Source of the DNA: an uncultured Poribacteria bacterium
Lineage (GTDB): Bacteria > Poribacteria > WGA-4E > WGA-3G
DNA: 64,000 nt
Assembly: GCA_951828385.1 (NCBI GenBank)
Contig: OX639973.1
Coordinates: forward strand, 682,001 to 746,000
Direction: 5' to 3'
In this document: piece after piece, positions 16,478-26,118 of the stretch
Layout of the letters: the number at the start of each line of letters is the position of its first letter
Numbering within the stretch: position 1 is the first letter of the stretch
Notes under the pieces: generated by a model
What the model saw: only the letters and a program-made list of their open reading frames with translations
What the model was told of the DNA's origin: nothing
The model's database searches: none
Translations under genes and position numbers: made by a program

Positions 16478-18271
16478 CTATTGACTTTCACGTAAGCGGG
16501 CTTCTAATGCTGCTAACTCATCGGATAGTGCTTGGGGCAGTGTTTCCTCAAAGCGTGCGTAATGTTCCCGAATGGATTCAATTTCGTTGAGCCACTCTTC
16601 AACATCTACATGCAGGAGTTCTTCCATCTGCTCGTCGGTTACATCCAAGCCGCTAATATCAACCGTATCTGGTGCTGGCACATAACCGATCGGCGTTTTA
16701 ACAGCATCGCCTTTCCCAGAAACACGTTCCACGATCCACTTGAGGACGCGGCTATTTTCACCGAAACCGGGCCAGAGCCATCCGCCATCGGCATCTTTGC
16801 GGAACCAATTGACGTAGAAAATTTTCGGGAGTTTGCTGGCATCCGTGCTTTCACCCATTTTCAGCCAGTGTGTAAAATAGTCGCCCATGTTGTACCCACA
16901 GAAGGGAAGCATCGCCATCGGGTCGCGTCGGAGTTCGCCGACTGTTCCGGCAGCGGCTGCTGTGCGTTCGGAAGATGCGATAGAACCGATAAAGGTACCG
17001 TGCTGCCAATTGAAAGACTCGAACACGAGCGGTACTGTCGTGGCGCGTCGTCCACCAAAAAGAATCGCTGAGATTGGAACACCGTTCGGATTCTCCCAAT
17101 TCGGGTCAATGATCGGGCACTGCGAAGCGGGTGTTGTATAGCGTGCATTCGGGTGTGATGCTGTCTTTTCATCACCGGGGTGCCACTTTTCACCGAGCCA
17201 ACTCGTCACTTTTTCAGGTACATCTTCGCTCTTCTCTTCCCACCAGACATCGTTATCGTCTGTGAGTCCAGCGTTCGTAAAGATTGAATTGGATGCAAGC
17301 GTGTGCATCGCGTTCGGGTTGGTATCCATTGAGGTGCCGGGCGCGACCCCGAAGAATCCTGCTTCGGGGTTAATCGCGTAGAGCCGTCCGTCTTCACCGA
17401 ATTTCATCCATGCGATGTCGTCGCCGATAGTCTCCGCTTTCCAACCGGGTATCGTTGGTGTAAGCATAGCGAGGTTCGTTTTGCCACATGCACTTGGGAA
17501 CGCTGCGGCAATATAGGTCTTCTCGCCTTCGGGACTCGTCAAGCCCAGAATAAGCATGTGTTCTGCCATCCATCCGTCGTTTTTCGCCATGATAGATGCG
17601 ATGCGGAGGGCATAACATTTTTTACCGAGTAGAGCGTTGCCACCATAACCACTACCATAAGACCAGATCGAACGTTCTTCTGGGAAGTGTACGATGTATT
17701 TATTATCTGGATTGCAGGGCCATGAAACATCTTCCTGTCCGGGTTCAAGTGGCATACCAACAGAGTGTAAGCACGGCACGAAATCGCCATCTTCACCCAA
17801 GATATCCAACACATCACTCCCCATCCGTGTCATAATCCGCATATTAACAACAACATAAGGGGAATCGCTGATCTCAACGCCGATATGTGAGATGGGCGAA
17901 CCCAAGGGACCCATGCTGAAAGGGACAACGTACATCGTTCTGCCTTTCATACAACCTTTGAAAAGTCCTTTGAGGGTCTTCTTCATATCGTCTGGGTCGT
18001 GCCAATTGTTCGTCGGTCCTGCTTCAAGGGGTGTTTTTGAACAGATAAACGTTCTGTCTTCAACGCGCGCGACATCCGCAGGGCTCGAGCGCGCGACATA
18101 ACTCCCAGGACGCTTTTCCGGGTCCAAGCGGAAGAAAGTCCCTTGCTGGACTAATTCTTCGCACAACCGGTCATTTTCTTCCTGCGAACCGTTACACCAA
18201 TAGATAGAATCGGGTTGACAAAGTTCAGCCGCTTCTTTGACCCAATCCTGTAACTTCTTGTTTTTCGTCAT
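16478..18271 (-). CDS. pckG: Phosphoenolpyruvate carboxykinase (GTP)
   Basis: GTP-dependent PEP carboxykinase, 597 residues, the full length of the family. It converts oxaloacetate and GTP to PEP, CO2 and GDP, the entry step of gluconeogenesis. Diagnostic segments are present: the P-loop with reactive cysteine [13 protein letters not shown] (about 258-270), the metal-binding kinase-2 motif [29 protein letters not shown] for PEP binding, and [12 protein letters not shown] near the C-terminus. It is a single gene with its own AT-rich upstream region, facing the same way as the Omp85 gene behind it. Confidence 0.97.
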   Translation of the reverse strand: MTKNKKLQDWVKEAAELCQPDSIYWCNGSQEENDRLCEELVQQGTFFRLDPEKRPGSYVARSSPADVARVEDRTFICSKTPLEAGPTNNWHDPDDMKKTLKGLFKGCMKGRTMYVVPFSMGPLGSPISHIGVEISDSPYVVVNMRIMTRMGSDVLDILGEDGDFVPCLHSVGMPLEPGQEDVSWPCNPDNKYIVHFPEERSIWSYGSGYGGNALLGKKCYALRIASIMAKNDGWMAEHMLILGLTSPEGEKTYIAAAFPSACGKTNLAMLTPTIPGWKAETIGDDIAWMKFGEDGRLYAINPEAGFFGVAPGTSMDTNPNAMHTLASNSIFTNAGLTDDNDVWWEEKSEDVPEKVTSWLGEKWHPGDEKTASHPNARYTTPASQCPIIDPNWENPNGVPISAILFGGRRATTVPLVFESFNWQHGTFIGSIASSERTAAAAGTVGELRRDPMAMLPFCGYNMGDYFTHWLKMGESTDASKLPKIFYVNWFRKDADGGWLWPGFGENSRVLKWIVERVSGKGDAVKTPIGYVPAPDTVDISGLDVTDEQMEELLHVDVEEWLNEIESIREHYARFEETLPQALSDELAALEARLRESQ

Positions 18272-18393
18272 CTAAATCTCCTATTGCTGATACTGTTACT
18301 AAATACTCATATTATATCTCGTATATATTTTATAACAAATTTTCACACTTGGCAAATTAAATGGAAAATGTAAATATTTTGTAATACGTGGTG

Positions 18394-20307
18394 TTAAAAC
18401 GATGCGCCTAAGTTAACGTGGATTTTGCCGCGTAATGGAGAATCCCCTGCAGCCAGTCCATAGTTGATTCGCAAAATGCCGCCCTTAGATTCGAGCCTTG
18501 CCCCAACGCCGTAACCGACTCGGAGTCTGTCAAAGACAGAAGGCGTTTCAATCAAAGTTACGGCACCTAAATCGGTAAAGACAAAAATCTGCGAATCGGG
18601 TCCGACGAGGAAACGGTATTCAAGGTTAGCATACACCCGACGCGGTCCCGAAAACCAATCTTCATCGTAACCACGCAAAGTGGTCGCACCGCCGAGATAA
18701 AAAAGTTCAGTTGGGGGGATATTAACACCCCATGCAGCAGCACCGTGGAGTTCAACAGCGATTGTCTGTTTTCGCCAAGTCGGGAAGTATTGTTGTAACG
18801 AGAGCCATACTTTCCGCAGCTGAAAATCGCTCCGTGATACCTCAATAGCGACACTATCACGCCGTCCGCGCGTTGGGTTCAGGAAATAGTCGCGGGTGTC
18901 CCGTGTTAAGCGAAACGTGACACTGTATTTTGTCCCACTGTACGGTGTGGGTTGTGTTGACGTAACAGCATTTGGATTGGAAAAGACTGGGGTTTGGGCA
19001 TCAAACGAAGGGGTTGGCGTTGCAGGTAACCCTGTGTTTGGCACATTAATCCGCTTGTAGCCTAATGTCATGCTCCCTTCAAAGACACGACCAAAGTTAG
19101 TCGTAGCACTTACGCTACCTGATTGTTCTTCGGAGACTACTTCTGTATCGTTATTTGAAATACCAGAGAGTTGTGTCCTATTTGGATTCTGCTGTTTGAA
19201 TTGTCCATACTCTATACCGATATTTACCGGTTTGCCGAATATCCACGGTTCCGCATAACCGAGCCGGAAGATTTTGAGCAGCCCAGATTTCCAATAGAAG
19301 TTGACCTGCCTACCCGTTCCCAGTAGATTGGTTTCACGGGCTTCCAGTACACCGGTGAGTTGTGGGGCTGCATCTGCTTCGGAATCAGGTGGAGCATATC
19401 CGATAACGCCGCTCAATCGTCCTGTTTTCGCTTCGGTTACGCGTGCGTGAAAATTAATCTTGTCGTCTGTGGCTCCAGCTTCCAACACATTCGGATTAAT
19501 CTGATAGAAATACCCTAAATTTCGTAAACGACGATAACTTGCGTCAATGTCACGCTGATCGAAACGTTGGTTCGGTTTCACTGGAATTTCCCGAAGGGCC
19601 ACATCCGTTTTCGTTTTCTTCAGTCCACTGACTTTGACTTCACCCATCTGGACCTGCGCGCCTTCTCGGATATTCAGATGAAAATCAACAGTGCCTGTTT
19701 CTGCCGAAAATTGGAAGTTCTCAGGTGTAATCTCAATTTTTGGATACCCATATTCGCTGTAAAGCGTCTGGATGCGTTCTAATCCCTGTTCCAGGTTGAC
19801 CGTTGTAAAGCGTTTCCCCTGCCGTAAATTGAGTTGATCTCGGATTTCAACTTCTGAGAAGTGTTCGTTGCCTGTAAGTGTAACTTCACCTATACGAACC
19901 CGTTTCCCTTCAACAACTTTTACAGTAATAGTTACATGTGTTTCGTTGCTGGTTTCTGTATTTTCTGACATCACTTCAATGTTAGGAGACGTTTCTGCGA
20001 ACACGAAACCTGCTTCCCGATACGCAGCGACGATACGTTCAAACCCATCTATTATTTCCGGACGAGCATATATTTTTTCTTTGTCCCATCCAAATAGTTT
20101 TATCAATCTATTCTGGTTAAAATGCACATTTCCATCAAAACGGAGTTGGTGGATACGGTAGTAGGGTTGCGTTTTATCCGTTGTATCTTTGTCAGGTAGC
20201 GAATCATGTGCTGTCGGGTCAGCACCATGCCCTGTTTCGGAAATGCTCGTGAAACAGAAGAGTAAGCAACTGAAAAAAAGCACCTGTGGCAGTCGGTATC
20301 TGGACAT
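18394..20307 (-). CDS. Omp85-family outer-membrane assembly protein (BamA/TamA-like)
   Basis: A 637-residue outer-membrane protein: signal peptide (VLFFSCLLFCFTSISETGHG), about three POTRA domains (for example IHQLRFDGNVHFNQNRL, RIGEVTLTGNEHFSEVEIRD, QMGEVKVSGLKKTKTDVAL), and a C-terminal 16-strand-type barrel ending IHVNLGASF. The motif FYLGGATTLRGYDEDWFSGP is the conserved VRGF/Y-like strand of loop 6 in Omp85 proteins. It is shorter than canonical BamA (about 800 residues, five POTRAs), so it could be the BamA of this lineage or a TamA-like paralogue. No Skp, LpxD or other Bam genes are adjacent. Confidence 0.85.
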   Translation of the reverse strand: MSRYRLPQVLFFSCLLFCFTSISETGHGADPTAHDSLPDKDTTDKTQPYYRIHQLRFDGNVHFNQNRLIKLFGWDKEKIYARPEIIDGFERIVAAYREAGFVFAETSPNIEVMSENTETSNETHVTITVKVVEGKRVRIGEVTLTGNEHFSEVEIRDQLNLRQGKRFTTVNLEQGLERIQTLYSEYGYPKIEITPENFQFSAETGTVDFHLNIREGAQVQMGEVKVSGLKKTKTDVALREIPVKPNQRFDQRDIDASYRRLRNLGYFYQINPNVLEAGATDDKINFHARVTEAKTGRLSGVIGYAPPDSEADAAPQLTGVLEARETNLLGTGRQVNFYWKSGLLKIFRLGYAEPWIFGKPVNIGIEYGQFKQQNPNRTQLSGISNNDTEVVSEEQSGSVSATTNFGRVFEGSMTLGYKRINVPNTGLPATPTPSFDAQTPVFSNPNAVTSTQPTPYSGTKYSVTFRLTRDTRDYFLNPTRGRRDSVAIEVSRSDFQLRKVWLSLQQYFPTWRKQTIAVELHGAAAWGVNIPPTELFYLGGATTLRGYDEDWFSGPRRVYANLEYRFLVGPDSQIFVFTDLGAVTLIETPSVFDRLRVGYGVGARLESKGGILRINYGLAAGDSPLRGKIHVNLGASF

Positions 20308-20497
20308 CTATCGTCTCCATTGACAATACGGAAAACCTATCAATCAAATCATTTCATGGTAATATTTTAGCATGCGCGTTGCCTTAGAAGCAACCAAACG
20401 CTATTAGTGGCGTTGATAGCCATATCCTGATTCTTGTGTGGAAACACCCCGATAAGCGATGCTAAAGTTGAGTATGGTTAAAGCGACAAGAAAAAAT

Positions 20498-20526
20498 TTG
20501 ATAAAAACGGAAAAATATGGTATAAT
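20498..20526 (+). promoter_or_regulatory. Sigma-70 promoter of the radical SAM gene
   Basis: TTGATA, 17 bp, TATAAT; the -10 is perfect. It lies about 95 bp before the ATG at 20620, in the 312-bp divergent gap between the Omp85 and radical SAM genes. AAGGAGTTAGGG before the ATG is a good ribosome-binding site. Nothing else was recognised in this gap. Confidence 0.75.
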
Positions 20527-20619
20527 ATTAGTTGGAGTTTTAACATTCATGATTCATTCAAAAAATTTTGGCAACACGGTTTGAAATGCATGCACTTTGT
20601 AAGGAGTTAGGGATCTATT

Positions 20620-22623
20620 ATGCCAAATGCACTATTTGTTTACCCGAAGTTTCCGCCCTCTTATTGGGGCTTTAAGTACGCCTTAGAATTTCTTGGAAAA
20701 AAGTCATCAATGCCCCCACTTGGACTTTTAACGATCGCCGGAATGTTCCCAGATAATTATGCGATGAAAGTCGTTGATATGAACATTGAGTTGCTCACGG
20801 ATGCGCATCTCCAGTGGGCGGATGTTGTTTTTACCTCAACAATGATTGTTCAGAAAGCATCGCTCTATGAAGTCGCTGAACGGTGTAATCGCGCAGGCGT
20901 ACCGATTATCGCTGGCGGTCCACACCCGACTTCCTACTACGATAACATCAAGGCAGAAACTGATGCCACGATTAACCATTTCCTCTTTGGCGAGGTTGAA
21001 GAGATTTTTGAAGATTTCTTAACCGATTTTGAGAGTGGTGCTGCGAAGGAGATCTATCGGGAAACTCGAAAACCGGATATTACGAAAACGCCGCCGCCGC
21101 GTTACGATCTTATTAACATTAACGAGTATGGCTCGATGGCGCTCCAATTTTCGCGTGGCTGTCCCTTTAACTGCGAATTTTGTGATATTACAAAATTGTT
21201 TGGACGCGTCCCGCGCACCAAAAGCAATGAGCAGATGCTCGCTGAGTTTGAGATGCTCTACAAACTCGGTTGGGACGGTGCAATGTTCGTCGTTGATGAC
21301 AACTTCATCGGCAACAAACGCGATGCGATGCGTTTGCTCCCTGCTGTCAAGGAATGGCAGGAAAAACGGCAATTCCCATTTTCACTTTTCACTGAAGCCA
21401 GCGTAAACCTCGTTGAAATCCCTGAGATGCTTGACGCGATGACTGAAGCAGGATTTAACATGGTGTTCCTTGGTATTGAAAGCCCGAATGATGAGGCGCT
21501 CCTCGGCACTTCCAAAGGACAGAACACGAGCAAAGAAGAAGAAGCGGGTAGTTACCTCATGCGCGCTATAAGAAAAATACAGAGCAGAGGGATAGAAGTA
21601 ACAGGTGGTTTTATCATCGGACTTGATGGTGATACTGAATTTGATTCACACATCAATTTTATTCAAGACGCCGGTATCCCGATGGCGATGGCAGGGCTGC
21701 TGACTGCTTTAAAGGAGACGGACCTCTGGCACCGATTAAAACAGGAAGATCGGTTGCTTGTAGAATCCAGCGGAAATAACACCGATATGAGCCTCAATTT
21801 CGTTCCTGAAATGCCGCGCGAGGAGCTGATCGCTGAGTATCGGCGGGTTATTTCAACGCTCTATGATCCGACCTTGAAGAACTATTTTTCTCGGTGTTTG
21901 ACGTTGCTTGAGCATATGCCTAAGACGCACAATAACGTAAGGCCGATTCGCAAAGAGGAAATAATAGCATTTGCCCGTTCCATTCAGCGGCAATTTTTTT
22001 CCAGACAAGGGTTGGAATACGCTCGCTATTTGGTGAAAGTCATCAAAAACCATCGTCAGATGTTTCCTGAGGCTGTCCGATTGGCTGTTATGGGATACCA
22101 CCTCGAGAAAACAACGCGCTACACGCTCGCTGTTGAGGATTTCAGGAATTTCTTGGATCAAGAGATGGATACGTTTAAAGAGAAGGTTCCACAATTTGTG
22201 GATGCTCAAGGCGGCCGGACAAGTGAGATACAGAACTATTCGCGCCAGCTTTTTGCACGCATTAAGACAAAGTACAATGCCATCCATAAGGATTTTCAAT
22301 ACGCTGCACACGGTGCTTTGACAGGTTTTCAGCAGTCGATGTTCAAGACGTACTTAGAGGCGGAATTAGCTGCTTTCAAAGACGCAGTCGGTACTTTCGC
22401 AAAAGCACAGACTGAACGGCTCGGTGAACTCCAAGCATACGTCCATAGCCTCTTTGCCCGTGTCCATGCCCAGCAGGCGCAACTCCACAAGGTTTTCAAG
22501 CATCATACCGACGATTTTAAGCAGAACGCCCAAGAAACTTTTGATGCTTTCCATGAGTCGGTCACGCGACATTTAGAGCAACTCTTCGGTTCTGTCCCTG
22601 TCCAAATTGAAGGTCTGAGTTAG
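20620..22623 (+). CDS. B12-binding domain radical SAM protein (DUF4070 type) with helical tail
   Basis: The N-terminal 150 residues are a cobalamin-binding Rossmann-like domain (PPLGLLTIAGMFPDNYAMKV and IIAGGPHPTSYYDNI). The radical SAM core follows with C181-x3-C185-x2-C188 in SRGCPFNCEFC holding the 4Fe-4S cluster, then the EASVNLVEIPEMLDAMTEAGF and FLGIESPN strands. The segment around residues 400-510 matches DUF4070. Such enzymes make methyl or other radical-based changes on lipids, cofactors or natural products. Beyond about residue 500 there is an added 160-residue helical, coiled-coil-like tail with internal similarity (SRQLFARIKTKYNAIHKDF versus HSLFARVHAQQAQLHKVF). An ECF-type ATPase gene follows after 7 bp, so the two are probably co-transcribed. 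Confidence 0.85.
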   Translation: MPNALFVYPKFPPSYWGFKYALEFLGKKSSMPPLGLLTIAGMFPDNYAMKVVDMNIELLTDAHLQWADVVFTSTMIVQKASLYEVAERCNRAGVPIIAGGPHPTSYYDNIKAETDATINHFLFGEVEEIFEDFLTDFESGAAKEIYRETRKPDITKTPPPRYDLININEYGSMALQFSRGCPFNCEFCDITKLFGRVPRTKSNEQMLAEFEMLYKLGWDGAMFVVDDNFIGNKRDAMRLLPAVKEWQEKRQFPFSLFTEASVNLVEIPEMLDAMTEAGFNMVFLGIESPNDEALLGTSKGQNTSKEEEAGSYLMRAIRKIQSRGIEVTGGFIIGLDGDTEFDSHINFIQDAGIPMAMAGLLTALKETDLWHRLKQEDRLLVESSGNNTDMSLNFVPEMPREELIAEYRRVISTLYDPTLKNYFSRCLTLLEHMPKTHNNVRPIRKEEIIAFARSIQRQFFSRQGLEYARYLVKVIKNHRQMFPEAVRLAVMGYHLEKTTRYTLAVEDFRNFLDQEMDTFKEKVPQFVDAQGGRTSEIQNYSRQLFARIKTKYNAIHKDFQYAAHGALTGFQQSMFKTYLEAELAAFKDAVGTFAKAQTERLGELQAYVHSLFARVHAQQAQLHKVFKHHTDDFKQNAQETFDAFHESVTRHLEQLFGSVPVQIEGLS

Positions 22624-22630
22624 CGGGACC

Positions 22631-24148
22631 ATGGTATGTATTGAAATAGAAAATCTCCGCTTTACTTACCCGAGTCGAGAGATCCCGACACTTCATAGCA
22701 TCACGACTCGTGTGCCGCGTGGCGTATTTGTCTTATTGACAGGTCCGACGGGGTGTGGTAAATCCACTTTGCTGCGCACGCTGAATGGCTTAATTCCGCA
22801 TGCATCGGCGGGAACGCTTACGGGGACGGTACATCTCAACGGGAAAGATATTGCCACACAACCGCTCGCTACCACCTGTCAACAGGTCTCCCTTCTCTTC
22901 CAAAACCCAGACGATCAACTTTTTTGCACACTGGTCGAAGATGAAATTGCCTTTGGACTCGAGAACCTCGGTTTTCCGCCCGAAGAGATTCAGGAACGAA
23001 TCACTATCGCCTTGGAACAGGTAGGGTTATCCGGCTTTGAACCCCGTAAGATTCCATCACTTTCAGGTGGTGAAAGACAGCGCGTTGCGCTTGCCGCTAT
23101 TTGCGCCATGCAACCGCAAGTTCTACTCCTTGATGAACCCACCAGTCATCTTGACCCACAAGGGACACGGGATATTCTCCGTATTGTCAAAAAATTAAAT
23201 AGCGAAACAGGTATAACAGTTGTTTTGGCAACCCATCGCACCAAAGAAGTTGCACCGTTGTGCAATCATGTCTGGTTGATGGAGGATGGACGCATCTGTC
23301 TGGATCTGCCGAAGGCAGATGCATTTCAAGATGTCACGCCATATCAACGTTTAGGCGTACAAGTACCAGTAGACGCACCCTCGAACGCCCCAACATCACC
23401 TCTCAAACCTGCTGCCAATGTAGAACGACAAGAGGCTCTCCTGAACATCCAAAATCTCCATTTTCGTTATCCGAACACCCATAAAGATGCTGTTTGTGAC
23501 ATCTCTTGCGAGGTGCCGCGTGGAGAAGTGCTTGCTATCATGGGAGCAAACGGGTCAGGAAAAACAACACTGATACATCTCATCTCGGGTTTGCTGCGTT
23601 CTTCAGCAGGTGAGATCACTATTGATGGAAAGCCGTGTAGCCGTGTGAAACTCCATCAGTTGGCAGGTAAAGTTGGTATCGTTTTTCAGGATCCAGACCT
23701 ATTATTACAGGCGGAGACTGTTCGTGATGAAGTAGCGTTCGGTCCCAAGAATCTTAAATTCCCTAAAAAAGACCTTGAGAAACGGGTTGACAGGACACTC
23801 ACACGATTTGACTTACAAAATCTCGGCTCAGAAGCACCATACGCGTTGTCTCGGGGGCAACGCCAGCGCACTGCTGTTGCTGCTACCTTTTCACTCTATC
23901 CCGACCTTTTCCTACTCGATGAACCCACCACTGGTCAAGACGCGCAGCACCTCTATCAGTTAATGGATGAACTCTGCAATGAAATCCGACAAGCGCACAA
24001 GACCCTCATTTTTGCTACGCATGACGCGGATCTCACCTTGAAATATGCTGATCGCATTCTCCTATTACGCGATGGTACAGTGATTTATGATGGCGATCCT
24101 GAGAGTGCTTTTGCGGACCGAGAACTCCTACAGCAGGCTTCGCTATAA
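22631..24148 (+). CDS. Fused two-domain energy-coupling (ECF) ABC ATPase
   Basis: A 505-residue protein with two complete ABC ATPase domains: Walker A GPTGCGKST (38-46) with LSGGERQRVALA and VLLLDEPTSHLDP, and Walker A GANGSGKTT (about 305-313) with LSRGQRQRTAVA and LFLLDEPTTGQD. The second signature has R in place of the second G. The arrangement corresponds to EcfA1-EcfA2 (CbiO type) fused in one chain, which powers vitamin or metal-ion uptake. No EcfT or substrate-binding S protein lies in this window, so the substrate is unknown; pairing with the B12-dependent enzyme 7 bp upstream hints at cobalamin or a precursor, but this is a guess. Confidence 0.9.
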   Translation: MVCIEIENLRFTYPSREIPTLHSITTRVPRGVFVLLTGPTGCGKSTLLRTLNGLIPHASAGTLTGTVHLNGKDIATQPLATTCQQVSLLFQNPDDQLFCTLVEDEIAFGLENLGFPPEEIQERITIALEQVGLSGFEPRKIPSLSGGERQRVALAAICAMQPQVLLLDEPTSHLDPQGTRDILRIVKKLNSETGITVVLATHRTKEVAPLCNHVWLMEDGRICLDLPKADAFQDVTPYQRLGVQVPVDAPSNAPTSPLKPAANVERQEALLNIQNLHFRYPNTHKDAVCDISCEVPRGEVLAIMGANGSGKTTLIHLISGLLRSSAGEITIDGKPCSRVKLHQLAGKVGIVFQDPDLLLQAETVRDEVAFGPKNLKFPKKDLEKRVDRTLTRFDLQNLGSEAPYALSRGQRQRTAVAATFSLYPDLFLLDEPTTGQDAQHLYQLMDELCNEIRQAHKTLIFATHDADLTLKYADRILLLRDGTVIYDGDPESAFADRELLQQASL

Positions 24149-24284
24149 TTACTGCCTTGTCATGTCATGTAAACAGAATCTCTTGGAGAAACGTTGTAAC
24201 AAATTACTTTCCTTGATCTGAGTGCCAACCTATGGGTGTGCTCACAACCGTGTTATATTTTCACCGAAAATCACGGATTGGAAG

Positions 24285-24304
24285 CCTCGCGCTTTAGCGC
24301 GGGG
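24285..24304. other. GC-rich hairpin resembling a TnpB-element right end
   Basis: CCTCGCGC-TTTA-GCGCGGGG followed by AGGAAAATCCGCC. Hairpins of this form end many TnpB guide RNAs and IS200/IS605-type elements. Here it lies upstream of the TnpB pieces, so it may be left from another copy. The rest of the 24149-24350 gap shows nothing I can name. Confidence 0.4.
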
Positions 24305-24350
24305 AGGAAAATCCGCCCTCGTGAATTAGACCGAACCTTTGAAAATAGAT

Positions 24351-24380
24351 TTGACCTTCAGTCTAAAAATGTAGTATAAT
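24351..24380 (+). promoter_or_regulatory. Promoter before the pseudoknot leader
   Basis: TTGACC, 18 bp, TATAAT (24375-24380). The inferred transcript start falls at the beginning of the structured leader 24384-24467. Confidence 0.6.
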
Positions 24381-24383
24381 GAT

Positions 24384-24467
24384 AGTATCAAGTTGGCAAG
24401 CATTCTCAGCATTACCGCTTGGTAATGTGCTTGCCTCCCACTGAGAAGGGGATAAACGCTTGATACT
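24384..24467 (+). promoter_or_regulatory. Compact pseudoknot-like RNA leader upstream of the TnpB fragment
   Basis: All pairings are perfect: outer stem AGTATCAAG (24384-24392) with CTTGATACT (24459-24467); inner stem GGCAAGCA (24395-24402) with TGCTTGCC (24428-24435); apical hairpin CATTACC-GCTT-GGTAATG (24410-24427); and TTCTCAG (24403-24409) complementary to CTGAGAA (24441-24447), which would close a pseudoknot. It begins right after a promoter and ends 9 nt before the ATG at 24477. It could be a riboswitch-like control element or the subterminal structure of a transposon left end. Confidence 0.5.
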
Positions 24468-24476
24468 TGATATACC

Positions 24477-25067
24477 ATGAGATTAACCTTTAAGTATCCT
24501 GTATATCCAACACAAGATCAGGAAACAACATTACTCCGATGGCTTGAGCATCTGTGTGAACTTCAAAACTCTGCGCGCCATGATCGGATCGTTGCCTTAG
24601 AAACTGAAGATCGTTTTGTGTCGCTCAATAAGCAAGAAAAACTTCTCACCATAGCCCGTAAGAAATATGACGATTTTCGTGAAGTTTCCCAAGACATGCA
24701 GTGCCATGTCTTGAAAAGAAACGATAAAGCATTTGCGAACTTTCGTAGACGTTGCGAGAACGGAGCTAGTAAAAAAGGTTACCTCCGCTACAAAAAGCGT
24801 GTGCGTTCTTTGACGTGGAGTCTTCGCAAATATCCGAAAGTGGTTCATCGAAAGACGAAAGATGCTGCGAAACAGACAATTGAGGAAGAACTCACAAGTG
24901 ATGTCCTGGAAATCATGACTGTATTTTGTGCGAAACTCTACGGACGCCGTTCTCATAAGTCAAAGAAAATGGCTCAAGAAATAGAGAAGATCGTCTCCGA
25001 AGAAAAACAGCAATTGGAACTACATTTTGGCACTCCGCACACAGAAAATAGCCCTGAATCCGAATAA
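24477..25067 (+). pseudogene. Chimeric ORF: TnpB N-terminal part joined to the C-terminus of an IS607-type TnpA
   Basis: Residues 1 to about 120 (MRLTFKYPVYPTQDQETTLL, QNSARHDRIVALE, FANFRRRCENGASKKGYLRY) are the N-terminal helix-turn-helix part of a TnpB protein. From about residue 140 the sequence switches to EELTSDVLEIMTVFCAKLYG and GRRSHKSKKMAQEIE, which is the C-terminal tail of IS607-family serine recombinases. The serine catalytic domain and the RuvC domain are both missing, so neither activity can be present. Its end overlaps the intact TnpB frame by 41 bp, the normal IS607 TnpA-TnpB arrangement. A deletion or recombination fused an old tnpB to the tail of tnpA. Confidence 0.65.
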
Positions 25068-26118
25068 CAAGCAATCTACGCTTATGTCTCAGCACGCGGG
25101 TTATGCGCGTGTTGCCTTCAACTTTGGTTTGTCGTCTTTTAAAGTCGGCTTAGACCAAGACAAATGGCGAAGTCATATTGACATAAAGCGTGAGTTCAAC
25201 GCTGTCAAATACGATAAGTTCGACTGGTGCAAGGACCTCTCACAGAATGCGTCGAAGAATGCTATCCACAATCTTGGAGACGCTGTTACACGCTGGAAAA
25301 AAGGACAAAACAAGTTTCCCGTCTATAAGCACCGATCTGGTAAATGCTCTTACCAAGCAGACAATGGCTACGGAACTGTTGAAGTCCATAAGAAACGTAT
25401 CAACCTTCCGAAAATAGGGTGGATACGCATGCGTGAGGAACTGCGCTGGACAGGTGAAATCACCAAGGTCGTTGTGTCAAAGCACAATGAAAAATGGTAT
25501 GCTTCTATCACGGTGAGACACCTCGATAGCAACAACTACAAGCACCAGCCTGTCCTATTTGACGACAGACACCCTATCGGCATAGACGTAGGAATCAATA
25601 CGCTTGCGACCTGTTCTAATGGCGATATTTACGACAACCCACGCCCGCTTCAGCACTATGAGCGGAAGTTAGCACGCGAAAATCGGAAGTTCGCACGTCA
25701 GCAGAAAGGCAGTCAGCAGTGGCATAAGCAGAAAAAACGCTTATCCGCTGTCTATGCGCGTATCGCGAATATCCGTGAAGACGCTCACCACCAAGCGACA
25801 ATCCGGATTGTCCGCAAAGCGAGTGCTATCGGTATTGAGACACTGAACATTTCGGGTATGCTCAAGAACCCAAAGATAGCCAAAGCCTTATCGGATTCAG
25901 CACTTGCCGGATTTCTGTCTAAACTCAAATACAAAGCAGATAGACGCGGGATACCCGTAGACGAAGCCGATAGGTTCTTTGCGAGTTCTAAAACCTGTAG
26001 CCACTGCGGACAGAAAAAAGCAGATTTGCTGCTTTCTCAACGCACCTATCACTGCTCCGAATGTGGCTTTGAATGCGACAGAGACCTAAACGCGGCTATC
26101 AATCTATGTCCCGCTTGA
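25027..26118 (+). CDS. tnpB: TnpB RNA-guided nuclease (IS607-type element)
   Basis: Full-length TnpB of 363 residues. RuvC residues are present: D187 in IGIDVGINTLATC, E271 in IGIETLNISGM, and D351/D353 in ECDRDLNAAIN. The zinc ribbon has CSHC and CSEC. TnpB is the guide-RNA-dependent nuclease of IS200/IS605 and IS607 transposons and the ancestor of Cas12; it helps keep the element at its donor site. The frame begins inside the end of the recombinase-like ORF, as in IS607 elements. The transposase is truncated, so the element cannot move by itself. Confidence 0.92.
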   Translation: MALRTQKIALNPNNKQSTLMSQHAGYARVAFNFGLSSFKVGLDQDKWRSHIDIKREFNAVKYDKFDWCKDLSQNASKNAIHNLGDAVTRWKKGQNKFPVYKHRSGKCSYQADNGYGTVEVHKKRINLPKIGWIRMREELRWTGEITKVVVSKHNEKWYASITVRHLDSNNYKHQPVLFDDRHPIGIDVGINTLATCSNGDIYDNPRPLQHYERKLARENRKFARQQKGSQQWHKQKKRLSAVYARIANIREDAHHQATIRIVRKASAIGIETLNISGMLKNPKIAKALSDSALAGFLSKLKYKADRRGIPVDEADRFFASSKTCSHCGQKKADLLLSQRTYHCSECGFECDRDLNAAINLCPA

